From contig DATHDG010000008.1 of NCBI GenBank assembly GCA_035319125.1, positions 1-26,198 on the forward strand: a stretch of 26,198 bases of DNA. Reading direction: 5' to 3'. The notes under the pieces were generated by a model. It made no database searches, was not told the origin of the DNA, and worked only from the letters and a program-made list of their open reading frames with translations. Shown here in pieces: positions 6,519-15,944 of the stretch (position 1 is its first letter; each line of letters begins with the position of its first letter). Both the position numbers and the translations under genes were made by a program. Origin of the DNA: Fen-1308 sp035319125 (lineage in GTDB: Bacteria; Nitrospirota; Thermodesulfovibrionia; Thermodesulfovibrionales; Dissulfurispiraceae).

Positions 6519-9228
6519 TGAAATGAATCTCCCCTTTGCTCTCGCCTGTTCTTCTATTTAATTTATAACCATAGTCTACGCTTAGCGGACCTACAGGCGT
6601 ATTGTATCTTAAACCCAAACCGGTTGTGTATTTGATGTCATTAAACGTTACCTGCTCGGTCTTTTGCCATACATTGCCCCAATCCAGAAAAGTAACCAGA
6701 CCAAAGCCTTTCCACACGTCAAATCGGAATTCCATATTCCCCATCAGAAACGCGTTACCGCCTGTGGGGTTATTGTCGGTTCCCTTCGGACCCAGCGTGT
6801 CTTGGGCATATCCGCGCACTGTAGTCCTTCCACCCAGAAAAAACCTTTCAACGAGAGGCAGCTCAGAGGTCCCGGAAAAACCCTTTGCTGCTCCTCCCCT
6901 TAGTGATACAGCAACTACAACATGCTTTCCAAGGCCGACATATTTATTGGCGTACATTTGAATCTTGTTGAAATCGGTCTCCGACAATAGCATTGCCGTA
7001 GCAATCTTATAGGTGATGCCCGCCAGAGTGCCGCTCCGAGGGTTGACGGGGTTATCACGGCTGTCATAAATAAGGCCTGTTTTAACTCCGCTAATCAAGA
7101 GAGAGCCGGTATCCTCTCTGGTCAATATGATGTCAGGCTTGACATCGTAAGTCTTTACATTGTCAAGTACAAAATACAATTCCCCTTTGATCTTGTCGGT
7201 TAATTTCTTCTCGACACCCGCAGTCGCCGAATACCTGTTAAGCCTGTAATTGATATCTCCGGTATCGAAGTTCATTTCTTTTTTGTATTCCCTCAAGAAC
7301 TGGGCCTTGAAGGCAAGGTCATGACCAAAGACCAAAGGTTCAAAATATTGTAGGATGAAGCGCCGGGTAAGAGTGCTCATCTCTGTCCTGAATGTAATCT
7401 GTCTATTCATTCCGAATAGATTCTTGTAAGTGATATCTAGGAAGCCTCTAAACTTTTCGAATTCCCCATATCCGAAGCCAAACTCTACAGCACCCGCATT
7501 TTCTTCCTCTACTCTATATAGAACATCTCTGACATGATCATCAGTGCCCCACGCAACCGCCTCGACATCTTTGAAAAGTCCGGTTCTATAAAGACGCTGA
7601 CGCTCTCCTAAAAGTAGAGAATAATTAAATGGATCTTCTTCTTTGTGCAAGAGCGCTCTTGTTATAACTTCCCGTTTGGTGTCTTCATTTCCTATAACGA
7701 TGTTCTTGCCGAAATAATACTCGCTACCTTCATGCACAGTGAATAAAACCGTAGCGCTGTCTCCGGAAATTTCCCGGTCAATCGTCACGCCGGCATCAAG
7801 ATATCCCTTATTTCTATAAAGATTCTGAATCCGTATACGGGAATCCAATATGTCGACGTCATTATATGGATTATTTGTCTTTAATGGAATGTTCTTAAGT
7901 ATTTCGTCCGTATGGATAATGTTATTATTTTTTACATCTATCGATTTGACTCTAACCTGCATGCCTTCATTAATTGAAAATACTATAGAAGCCTTTCCAT
8001 CGTTAAGAACGACTTCAGGTTCTGTCGTGCTGACATACAGATATCCAAGTGAATGATAAAAATCCTGAATATTTTCATTGTCGGAAGTTACCAGGTCCGG
8101 GTCGTAGAGATCACCCTTTTGCAATTGAATTATGCCCTTTAATTTATCAGCGCTTATGCTTGAGCCCTCAAAAGATATTTTCCCGACTTTATAACGCTCT
8201 CCTTCGTGGATATAGAATTTAATGTTAAGTCCTTTGTCCGTATTATTAACGATTGGGGCAACCTGAGCTTCCGGGAATCCTTCGTGGTGATAAAGGGCCA
8301 ATATTCTGAGCACTGTTTCATCAAGAATGTCGTCGCTGTATTCATCAAGCTCAAAGAAAGGAAGTTCCTTTCTTAATGCACTTGAACTCACGGAGCTGTT
8401 GCCTTCAAACTTAATGTTGAGCTTTGATCCGGGTTGAATAATTAAACTCAGCATGCCATCCATAAAAGTGTCAGAAATTGCAGTTCCTACATAATTTTTC
8501 TTTTTAAAGTCTGACAGACTTTTTTCTGTGGCCTGCTGCAATATTGTGCGATCCATGCTGTCACCCGGCTTAAGGCCCAATCGTCGCGACAACACATCTC
8601 GGTCATCCCGGGTGCCACCGGAGATATCAATCTCTTTGATCAAAAGGGGCGCTCCTTCTTCAACCGAGAGGTCAATCTTAACTTTACCCTTTCCAGCTTC
8701 CCCCATTAAGAAAGAGATCTTACAGCCTGGGAATCCTTTGCTTTTGATTAGTTCTTCTAAGGCAGAAACAGCGTTTTCAATCTTCCTTTCGTTCAGCCTT
8801 TCTCCTTTTTTGGCATTGAAGTTCCTGACAATAAAACGCTCTGAGAAATGTTGCTGTCCATGCACACTGATAGCGCTGATTTTCATTTTTTCTTTTACAT
8901 TGATAGTTATGCTGTTCCAACCTGCATCCGTGCTCCGCACGACAATGTCTGAGAAGATACCCTTGAGGAAAGCCCTTTTTATCCCTCTCCTAAGTTTATT
9001 ACCATCAAGCGGTTCGCCCTTTTTGATATCAAGAAGATAAAGCAACTCTTTTTGAGATATGGAATAAAGTCCGCTGATTTCGATGTCCCTGACAGGAACT
9101 GCAGACAACTCTGTTTCGGCAGCGGAAACAACAGAAATAGACAGCAACAGCAAACATACTACTATTAGCCAAAATATAGCATTTATCATTATTCGTGAAT
9201 AACTATTATTTATTCCTGTTTTTTTCAT
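6499..9228 (-). CDS. Omp85-family outer-membrane assembly protein (BamA/TamA type) with seven POTRA domains
   Basis: Outer-membrane beta-barrel insertase or translocation protein of 909 residues. The signal peptide is residues 1-36 (hydrophobic core FWLIVVCLLLLSISVVSA). Seven POTRA-like repeats can be marked by their opening strand (pattern I-x-I-x-G or similar), a middle helix with a Gly turn (GYLY, GYLDA, GLFKD) and a closing V/I-x-EG: about 44-114, 115-193, 195-267, 268-344, 345-423, 424-502 and 503-577. The barrel follows from about 578, with SRDNPVNPRSG, the loop-6 motif RTTVRGY and a C-terminal SVGQSF ending in Phe. BamA normally has five POTRAs and TamA three, so the name is left open; the adjacent tamB favours a TamA-like partner role. 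Its ATG overlaps the tamB stop as ATGA with only a weak ribosome site, so it is probably coupled. Confidence 0.9.
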   Translation of the reverse strand: MKKTGINNSYSRIMINAIFWLIVVCLLLLSISVVSAAETELSAVPVRDIEISGLYSISQKELLYLLDIKKGEPLDGNKLRRGIKRAFLKGIFSDIVVRSTDAGWNSITINVKEKMKISAISVHGQQHFSERFIVRNFNAKKGERLNERKIENAVSALEELIKSKGFPGCKISFLMGEAGKGKVKIDLSVEEGAPLLIKEIDISGGTRDDRDVLSRRLGLKPGDSMDRTILQQATEKSLSDFKKKNYVGTAISDTFMDGMLSLIIQPGSKLNIKFEGNSSVSSSALRKELPFFELDEYSDDILDETVLRILALYHHEGFPEAQVAPIVNNTDKGLNIKFYIHEGERYKVGKISFEGSSISADKLKGIIQLQKGDLYDPDLVTSDNENIQDFYHSLGYLYVSTTEPEVVLNDGKASIVFSINEGMQVRVKSIDVKNNNIIHTDEILKNIPLKTNNPYNDVDILDSRIRIQNLYRNKGYLDAGVTIDREISGDSATVLFTVHEGSEYYFGKNIVIGNEDTKREVITRALLHKEEDPFNYSLLLGERQRLYRTGLFKDVEAVAWGTDDHVRDVLYRVEEENAGAVEFGFGYGEFEKFRGFLDITYKNLFGMNRQITFRTEMSTLTRRFILQYFEPLVFGHDLAFKAQFLREYKKEMNFDTGDINYRLNRYSATAGVEKKLTDKIKGELYFVLDNVKTYDVKPDIILTREDTGSLLISGVKTGLIYDSRDNPVNPRSGTLAGITYKIATAMLLSETDFNKIQMYANKYVGLGKHVVVAVSLRGGAAKGFSGTSELPLVERFFLGGRTTVRGYAQDTLGPKGTDNNPTGGNAFLMGNMEFRFDVWKGFGLVTFLDWGNVWQKTEQVTFNDIKYTTGLGLRYNTPVGPLSVDYGYKLNRRTGESKGEIHFSVGQSF

Positions 9229-12200
9229 TTAAACTCAAAACGGAACTTTATGTCCGCACCGATTCCTCCCTGAGCATCTCTAATGCCAACCAGAGAAGCG
9301 TTCTTGTTCAGCAGATACTCAAGCTTGACTATCTGACCCTCTTTAACATCTGCCGATGCGCTATATGTAGCATAAAGCCGGTCGCCGATCAACTTCTTCG
9401 ACAAAGTCACTCGCGGTGCGACAGTTCCAGTTGTCCTAGAAACCGATGGATCTATCTGAAGACGGTCAACGCCGGTTATGGTTTTCAGTCTGTCTTCCGC
9501 AACATCCTGAAGCTTTCCCGTCAAAAATGAAGTTGCTTCTGCGGCACCTATGCCTCCTTCAAGCCCCTTCAGATTCTTTCCGACATCTCCGACTGTCAGC
9601 AGGCTTAAAATATCATTTTCCTCAAGTGTTGGACTAGAAGATAGCGACAAATTAAACTGATCAATATATCCATCCAGTGCCAGTCGCACTGTATAATTCT
9701 TTATTTTTGTTTCGGCTAATATATCGAAATATGGATTAATCTCATCCGGTCTTGCAAAGTCTATGGCGCCTTTCAGCACTGTAAACTCATTATTTCTGAA
9801 ATATACTATGCCATTTATAGTTTCCATCCTGCCATAGAGGACCGGCTGACCGATATCACCACGCGCGACCAAGTCCATTTTCATAGCAGCACGTGCTACG
9901 TTGTTATCTATTGACATATTATTGCCTCTAACCCTGACATTCAGTTTTGTCCGGTCAATCTTACCTGATTCGAATTTGGGACGTTCCTTCTTTCTGGCCT
10001 GCAGTAACCAGCTTTTCCATTCGATGCGTTCCGTATAACGAGCCTTGCTTATGTAGATATCACCTGTGATATCCTGCAACTGAGAATTGCCCTGATATGT
10101 CAGATCACCATCGAAGTGAACCCAAAAATTGCGTGAAGCAGAAACGGTAACGTTCGACAGCTTAGATTCAAAGATAAATCTTTTTAAAGAAAATCGGTCA
10201 AGATAGACATTTCCGCGCATTGAAACATCTCCACCTGATATCTTGCCTTTTGCGTCTTCAAGAACAATCCTGTCTTCATCTGCATATATTGACGCACTAA
10301 CGCCTGTCACCCTATAGGGTAGATTCTTGAATCCGAGAGCTCCGTTCTGCACCTTCATCTTGCCATTAACCCTTGGCTTTTCCCATCCTCCGCTTAGAGT
10401 CAATGAAAATGTTGCATCTCCCTTGAGAACATCTATGTTCTTAGATGCCGACCTCAGAGGCGTCAAGGATGATGCTCCATTAAGCGATAAACTAAAGCTA
10501 TTGCCGATATGCATACCGCCCTTAAGTTGCAACTCGGATGTTTCGCTCTTCATGGAAAATGACTCGATAGTCAATATCTTATCCTTGAGTTTTACTGATA
10601 CGGGCCTGCTGTTGGCCATGCCGTATCCGTATCCATATATGTACGCTTTGTCAAGAAGAAGTACACCATTCACATTATTTCTGTCGCCCCAAAGTCGTAT
10701 ATTTCCCTTAAGATTGACAAGTAAATCTTCAGGCACATCTTTAAGAAATCCTGCTATTAGAAAATCTGACCTGGCTGAGAGCATTTCCAGATTAACCTGC
10801 CAAGGCATTGAATCTTTCAGTGTGGCAGAGCCGTTAACCTTGATCTTGCCGTTCATGAATCGACCATCCAATGTCGCATTCTTTCCTTTGAGCTCAGCAG
10901 TAATCATTCCAGATCCGGAAGCCTGCTCGCGCGCAGGATCATTGTATCTGAGCAGGCCGGTTAGCTTTAAGAAAGGTTCTGCAAATGTGCCTCGACCGTT
11001 AATGGCCACATCCGACAGGGAAATCAGCTTAAGATTAGAATCCCTAAACTTATCCTGAAGCCCTGCAGGCATCACATTAAACAAGTCAAGGCTCTTGACC
11101 GTGGCTGACATATCATATCTTTTATCAAGTGAAACCATGCCCTTGGCATTCAAGAATACCGGTCCCTTTTTAATTGCAAGAGATTTGAAATTGAACTCGC
11201 CCCTTTCAAATGCAAGCTCAGCATCAACCATGTTCAGTGAATAGTCGCCGGATACGATTACTTCTGATGCATGTAACTCCCCCTCAGCCCTGGAGCGCTC
11301 GCCGGGCCCGACAAGTGTAAAACCGCAACTGAAGTTACCTGTCAATGGCGGTGAACCCTGTATGATTGCTGAAAGGTCCGTCAGGTCTCCATGATCAAAA
11401 GCTATTCTCAAGTTATAAACTGGTGAGATTACATCAAAAAGATGTTTAGCCTGCGCAAAGGCAATTTGTCCGCTTGATTTCAGTTTCATGCCTGAAGAAA
11501 CAGCTTCAAAATTCTTGACTACCAGCAGATTTTTCCTATATGCCACTTCGCCTTCCACTGAGTTAAAGGCAACAGTGTGTGACCTCATAAGGTTAGGAAT
11601 ATCCATCTTTCCGGAATAGAATTTCTGGTCGCTGGATGTGAATTTCAGATCGAGAACGGGATCGCTGATTTCGCCTGAAAGGAGCGCACTAAAGACTGCC
11701 GGCCCGCTCAGCGCATTGAAATAAGGAGCAGTCAGGTCAATCACATCTTTAGTAGTACCATTTGCCCTGAATGCCAGTTTATTCTTTGGCAGATCTACGG
11801 AGCCGGTTCCGGACACTGTCGATATCCCAGTAGATATCGTTATCTGCGGTAATGTTACGATATTATCCGTCATAGTGAAAGTGCCTTCAATGCTGTTTAC
11901 ACGCTCGAGTATGTCTTTTCCTCCTGGTTGCTTTTTATAAGAAAACGAGCCGTGCGGATTAAAATAACTTCCCTCAGAAGATATCTCTCCGTCAACTTTG
12001 CCGGGAGCTATGCCAGGGTCCCAATTGATCAGTTCAAATAGACCTTTACTGCCTACCTGCTTGGCAAATACCTTAAAGCTGTAGTAATTAACAACCGGAA
12101 GATTTATTCTTGCTTCAGCAACTGCAGTCCCACCGTACAGAGATCCATGAGCATCGTTAAACTTCATCACCTTGTCTCTGTAGTCGATATTGCACGTCAG

Positions 12201-13223
12201 CTTGTCTATTTTCACACCGAATAGATTGCCGTCTTCCATATCGGCCTTGGCGTCGCCTTGCAAGTCGGTAAGAGTTCCGCGCACAATGCCTTCAACTTTG
12301 ACAAGTCCGGTTAGTTTTTCCTTTACTTTTAACAGCTCCATCAGTGTCTCAAGGAAAAGACGACCGCTAACCTTAACATCTACTGAAATATCGCCCAACG
12401 ATGAAAAGCTCTTTGCTTTTACCGTTCCAGCGACCTTGATAGAACCATCGCCTCTATTGTGCAATCCAAAAATCTTTCGAACAGATTCAACGAGCAGATC
12501 AACATCAGTTTTGAGATTGGCTGAAATTGGCTTGGTAGAAATATCCCCCTCAGATTTGATTACTGAGCCGTATGTGTTAACCTTCAGGGTCTTTACGCTG
12601 ATCGAGTCTTTATTTAAAGTAAAAAATGCATCGATGCCTCCGTTTAGTTCCGGCATTCGAGGCACGTGGACATTAACCTCAGACAGGGATATATGGAAAT
12701 CAGGCCTGTCTGTCAGCAGAACTTCAGAATAGCCTCCTTTGGCTAAAATCTTTTTTTCTCCATCTTCAACTTCGAAAAATGGTTTATCAAGGACAACAGC
12801 TCGTATTTTTACTTTCAGTGCGTCTTTCCTCTCAATTGCAAGGTATTTTTTAACGCTTTCTGCAATTTCCTCGATTTCGCTTCTATTAGTCTTCAAGACT
12901 GACTCCCTTATAACAAGGCGGTTAAGAATCAGTTCCTTCCTGAATATACCGCTCAGCGAAACATATCCTTTGGTCCTCTCGACAGATAAAAGGGTTCTGC
13001 CATGTTCATCAGAGACTTTTGCGTCTTTCATCTCGATGAAAAGCGGGAAAAGATTTACCTGGATCTTATCGGCAATGACTCTCTTGCCGGTCATTAGCTC
13101 AAGCTCCGGCAAGATCAGTTTCTTCAAGTAATCGGATATATAAGGCCCGCGCGCAGCTATCGCGAGAATGGCAAAGAGACATGCAAGCGTTGCTATTACA
13201 ATTGTTCTTTTCCTAATCTGCAT
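9225..13223 (-). CDS. tamB: translocation and assembly module protein TamB (DUF490/AsmA-like)
   Basis: Very large (1332 residues) inner-membrane-anchored periplasmic protein thought to bridge the inner and outer membranes and to move lipids or assist barrel insertion. An N-terminal transmembrane helix is visible at about 8-24 (IVIATLACLFAILAIAA), followed by an AsmA-like segment and a very long run of alternating polar/hydrophobic beta strands. The C-terminal 300 or so residues form the TamB domain: ARGDIGQPVLYGRMETINGI, FRNNEFTVLKGAIDF, SSSPTLEENDILSLLTVGD, and a Phe-rich end (DIKFRFEFK). ATG at 13223 has TAGGAG about 9 nt upstream. The gene sits 12 bp after glnD and overlaps the Omp85 gene by 4 bp. 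The pairing of tamB with an Omp85 gene is a common arrangement and supports both calls. Confidence 0.9.
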   Translation of the reverse strand: MQIRKRTIVIATLACLFAILAIAARGPYISDYLKKLILPELELMTGKRVIADKIQVNLFPLFIEMKDAKVSDEHGRTLLSVERTKGYVSLSGIFRKELILNRLVIRESVLKTNRSEIEEIAESVKKYLAIERKDALKVKIRAVVLDKPFFEVEDGEKKILAKGGYSEVLLTDRPDFHISLSEVNVHVPRMPELNGGIDAFFTLNKDSISVKTLKVNTYGSVIKSEGDISTKPISANLKTDVDLLVESVRKIFGLHNRGDGSIKVAGTVKAKSFSSLGDISVDVKVSGRLFLETLMELLKVKEKLTGLVKVEGIVRGTLTDLQGDAKADMEDGNLFGVKIDKLTCNIDYRDKVMKFNDAHGSLYGGTAVAEARINLPVVNYYSFKVFAKQVGSKGLFELINWDPGIAPGKVDGEISSEGSYFNPHGSFSYKKQPGGKDILERVNSIEGTFTMTDNIVTLPQITISTGISTVSGTGSVDLPKNKLAFRANGTTKDVIDLTAPYFNALSGPAVFSALLSGEISDPVLDLKFTSSDQKFYSGKMDIPNLMRSHTVAFNSVEGEVAYRKNLLVVKNFEAVSSGMKLKSSGQIAFAQAKHLFDVISPVYNLRIAFDHGDLTDLSAIIQGSPPLTGNFSCGFTLVGPGERSRAEGELHASEVIVSGDYSLNMVDAELAFERGEFNFKSLAIKKGPVFLNAKGMVSLDKRYDMSATVKSLDLFNVMPAGLQDKFRDSNLKLISLSDVAINGRGTFAEPFLKLTGLLRYNDPAREQASGSGMITAELKGKNATLDGRFMNGKIKVNGSATLKDSMPWQVNLEMLSARSDFLIAGFLKDVPEDLLVNLKGNIRLWGDRNNVNGVLLLDKAYIYGYGYGMANSRPVSVKLKDKILTIESFSMKSETSELQLKGGMHIGNSFSLSLNGASSLTPLRSASKNIDVLKGDATFSLTLSGGWEKPRVNGKMKVQNGALGFKNLPYRVTGVSASIYADEDRIVLEDAKGKISGGDVSMRGNVYLDRFSLKRFIFESKLSNVTVSASRNFWVHFDGDLTYQGNSQLQDITGDIYISKARYTERIEWKSWLLQARKKERPKFESGKIDRTKLNVRVRGNNMSIDNNVARAAMKMDLVARGDIGQPVLYGRMETINGIVYFRNNEFTVLKGAIDFARPDEINPYFDILAETKIKNYTVRLALDGYIDQFNLSLSSSPTLEENDILSLLTVGDVGKNLKGLEGGIGAAEATSFLTGKLQDVAEDRLKTITGVDRLQIDPSVSRTTGTVAPRVTLSKKLIGDRLYATYSASADVKEGQIVKLEYLLNKNASLVGIRDAQGGIGADIKFRFEFK

Positions 13224-13235
13224 CCGGTACGGCTC

Positions 13236-15743
13236 CTAATCGATGCCGATGTCGACAGGTCGCAGTCCATTGAGCACTGCGAGACAGTCCTCATATCCGA
13301 GCTTGACCCCGTCTTTTTGGAGATAGAATACATCATGCGCAGTACCATCATCGGTATTTATCACAGCTGATAGTATATCAATATTATACTTGTGCAAACG
13401 AGTAGTTATGTCATAGAGAAGACCTATCTTGTCGGGGAACATGACTTCCAGCAATGTGTATATTTCCGATGCTTCATTGTCGATCTCCAGAAACACCTCT
13501 GACCTCTTAGTCCTCAATCTCTTCTCTTTGGTGGGTCGCATACTAAAATTGACCGGCTGATCATGCAGGACTACTGCCTTTAAATCTTGAACTATGCTAT
13601 CCTCCATACCCTCCCAGAAGAGCGTCTTCCAGTTGGAAACCACTATTCTCCGAATTGTGATGTCTTTATTTCCACTAAAAAGTCTCGCTCTAACAATATT
13701 TAATCCACGCGCGCTCAGAACACCGATAATACGAGAAAAGAAGCGAGGCTTATTATATGTTACAACGGTAATTTCCGCTGCGCTTTCACTATTAGCAAGG
13801 ATCGACACAGCCAATCCACTTTTTTTCGCTGAGATTACTAATTCATGATCAGACTTTATAGCGTCTAACGTATTAGACAAAAGATATCTTTCGGTCATAT
13901 CCCCTACGAAGATCTGCAGTTTCTTATCGAGAAGAAGACAGTTATGGTGGTCCACTCCTTTGATATGGTCTCGGGTCTTGATATACAAACCAGTAAGCAA
14001 TGAAGCATTCCATTCATTCCAGAAGCCCTCGTTTACGGCACTCATGTCAGCATATGTCATGAGATAAAGTGCATCAAGGTTTTCTTCATTGCCTGCAGCC
14101 TCAGCAAGCTGAATAATAGTTTCAGGAGCGTCAGCATCACGGGTCAAGGCAAGCTTGGCGAGAAATATATGATTGCGAACGAGGAATTCAATCTGCATTC
14201 TATCCTGCGGCTCGACAAGTAAACGTTCGAGAATACTCTTAATTATGATATAACCGGCTTCTTCATGTTTTCGTGACACGCCTTTACCGATATCGTGAAG
14301 AAGAATTGCGAGGAAAAGAACATGTTGTTTGACCTTTTTCATTATCTCAGCCAGGTATTGAAGTTTGCCCTGCTTGGTGTGCTTGAGGAGTTCAGCGTTG
14401 CGAACAGCAAAGAGCGTGTGCTCATCAACAGTGTATCTATGAAAGGCTTCCAGAATCACCAGATGTTTGAGCCTGCCGAATTCCGGGATAAACCTCCCCA
14501 GAACTCCAAGATCATGCATTTTGCGGAGAGTTTCAAAGACCCTTTCAGACCTCAATATATCCCGAAAGCTTGCAACTGCAGATGTGGACGATCGCACATC
14601 CTTATTAATGAAGACGGCTCTGTTTTTTAGAATCTCCTCTATGTTGTAGCTTAACTCCTTTCCGGTGACCGCATAAATACGAAAGGCCTCGACTATTTTT
14701 CCAGGATCTTCCAGCAATTCAGGGGTTTTGATAATAATCTCGTTGCGCGAGATAGAAAAATCATCATTAAACTTACGCACCATAAATGGTGCCGGCAAAT
14801 GGAAGTAGCGTCTGCCGCATAACCTCATCACATTTGCAAGGGCATCGGCGATAACCTTGGCTTTATGATAGAAAACACGCATCATTACTTCAGGCGCATA
14901 GAATCTGGTATTATCTCTAAAGCCAAATCGAGAAGCAACTTCGTCCTGTATTTCGGCCGATAAAACATCTATTTTTCGTGCTGCTTCGATATGAATGCAG
15001 GCGCGGATTTTCAGCATAAATTTAAATGCCGAAATGAAATCGTTGAATCTTATCTCTGACATCAATTGCCTGTACGCATCAATCGAACTAAGTTTAAGCT
15101 CCGACCGCGCAAGCCAAGACATTGCATGGATATCTCTCAAGCTCCCCCGCCCTTCCTTTACATTGGGCTCAAGAACATACAGCGAGTCTCCGGATGCTTT
15201 ATGCCTCTTATCAATTCCTCTTATAATTTCCGCAGTGAATCCTCTCTTACCTTTAAATAAAAGTTTGGGATACACATCACGCTTAAAATCTTCATAAACC
15301 TCTTCACTCCCTGCAATCAGACGGCAGTCCAATATTGATGTGCGCGTCTGCACGTCGTTCATCGAATCGTCTACTGCGCTTTTAAGAGTTCGAAACGAAT
15401 GGCTTATATTCAAACCTTCATCCCACAATTTATATAAAAGCGCCTGGGCAGAATCTCTGGCCATCTTTGAATCGCTGCGCGACAGGATCATTATGTCTAT
15501 ATCAGAAAATGGCATTATCTCTCTACGTCCAAATCCGCCGACGGCCAAAAAAGCCATATCCTGCAGACCACGAGAGTTCTTGTTTTGTGACACAGAGAGA
15601 TATGACGAAAGAAGAACTCTGTCTACGATTTCAGTAAGGCTGTCTGCTAATGAAATGCCGTCTGCATTCTTTTCAATCAACTCAGCGGCAGACTCGCAAA
15701 GTATTGAAGATAGAGCTAAGGTCATTGCATAACGGGGCAGCAA
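13236..15743 (-). CDS. glnD: bifunctional uridylyltransferase/uridylyl-removing enzyme GlnD
   Basis: Primary nitrogen sensor: it adds UMP to PII when glutamine is low and removes it when glutamine is high; cytoplasmic. Domains in order: a nucleotidyltransferase core with VGGFGRREIMPFSDIDIMIL (the G-G-x-G-R-x-E...SDIDI motif, near residue 70); a helical linker; an HD domain with HTLFAVRNAELL and LLHDIGKG near residue 480, which carries the UR activity; and two C-terminal ACT domains (TVVTYNKPRFFSRIIGVLSA, and LEVMFPDKIGLLYDITTRLH) that sense glutamine. At 835 residues it is complete. I use TTG at 15743 because AAAGGA lies 7 nt upstream; ATG at 15725 is in frame but has no ribosome site. It heads an operon of envelope genes. 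No PII or glutamine synthetase gene is in the window. Confidence 0.94.
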   Translation of the reverse strand: MLPRYAMTLALSSILCESAAELIEKNADGISLADSLTEIVDRVLLSSYLSVSQNKNSRGLQDMAFLAVGGFGRREIMPFSDIDIMILSRSDSKMARDSAQALLYKLWDEGLNISHSFRTLKSAVDDSMNDVQTRTSILDCRLIAGSEEVYEDFKRDVYPKLLFKGKRGFTAEIIRGIDKRHKASGDSLYVLEPNVKEGRGSLRDIHAMSWLARSELKLSSIDAYRQLMSEIRFNDFISAFKFMLKIRACIHIEAARKIDVLSAEIQDEVASRFGFRDNTRFYAPEVMMRVFYHKAKVIADALANVMRLCGRRYFHLPAPFMVRKFNDDFSISRNEIIIKTPELLEDPGKIVEAFRIYAVTGKELSYNIEEILKNRAVFINKDVRSSTSAVASFRDILRSERVFETLRKMHDLGVLGRFIPEFGRLKHLVILEAFHRYTVDEHTLFAVRNAELLKHTKQGKLQYLAEIMKKVKQHVLFLAILLHDIGKGVSRKHEEAGYIIIKSILERLLVEPQDRMQIEFLVRNHIFLAKLALTRDADAPETIIQLAEAAGNEENLDALYLMTYADMSAVNEGFWNEWNASLLTGLYIKTRDHIKGVDHHNCLLLDKKLQIFVGDMTERYLLSNTLDAIKSDHELVISAKKSGLAVSILANSESAAEITVVTYNKPRFFSRIIGVLSARGLNIVRARLFSGNKDITIRRIVVSNWKTLFWEGMEDSIVQDLKAVVLHDQPVNFSMRPTKEKRLRTKRSEVFLEIDNEASEIYTLLEVMFPDKIGLLYDITTRLHKYNIDILSAVINTDDGTAHDVFYLQKDGVKLGYEDCLAVLNGLRPVDIGID

Positions 15744-15791
15744 GCTGCGGTCCTTTCCGGGTTATAACGCCTTATTTTTCCTGAAAAAAGA

Positions 15792-15800
15792 ATTATATCA
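15792..15800 (-). promoter_or_regulatory. extended -10 promoter (TGATATAAT) for the glnD operon
   Basis: On the minus strand the sequence reads TGATATAAT, a perfect extended -10, about 50 bp upstream of the glnD start. The predicted start point is near 15785, giving a leader of about 42 nt. A TTGACC lies upstream, but only 12 bp away, too close for a normal -35. It is the only good promoter match in the gap on this strand. Confidence 0.45.
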
Positions 15801-15929
15801 CGTCTTCCCGGTCAAATAGAAATAAGCGCCATATGTGCGGCACCTGTTTGTCCGGAAATAACAACTCTCGCAAGGAAAGATGATTATAAATCAATTAAAA
15901 TTATTAATTAATATTTTCTCTTCGGGTTA

Positions 15930-15938
15930 TGTTATATT
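15930..15938 (+). promoter_or_regulatory. extended -10 promoter (TGTTATATT) of a short transcription unit
   Basis: TG-T-TATATT differs from the extended -10 consensus at one base. The predicted start is about 15945, at or next to an ATG at 15946. It lies about 140 bp upstream of an intrinsic terminator, so it would define a transcript of about 160 nt ending before fhs. Confidence 0.4.
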
Positions 15939-15944
15939 TACGCC

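Noticed and set aside
10327..11058. 243-codon open frame antisense to tamB
   Set aside because: It is a shadow of the long tamB coding region: Ser/Leu/Pro-rich, as expected of the reverse frame, with no ribosome site and no motif. The tamB frame is continuous across it.
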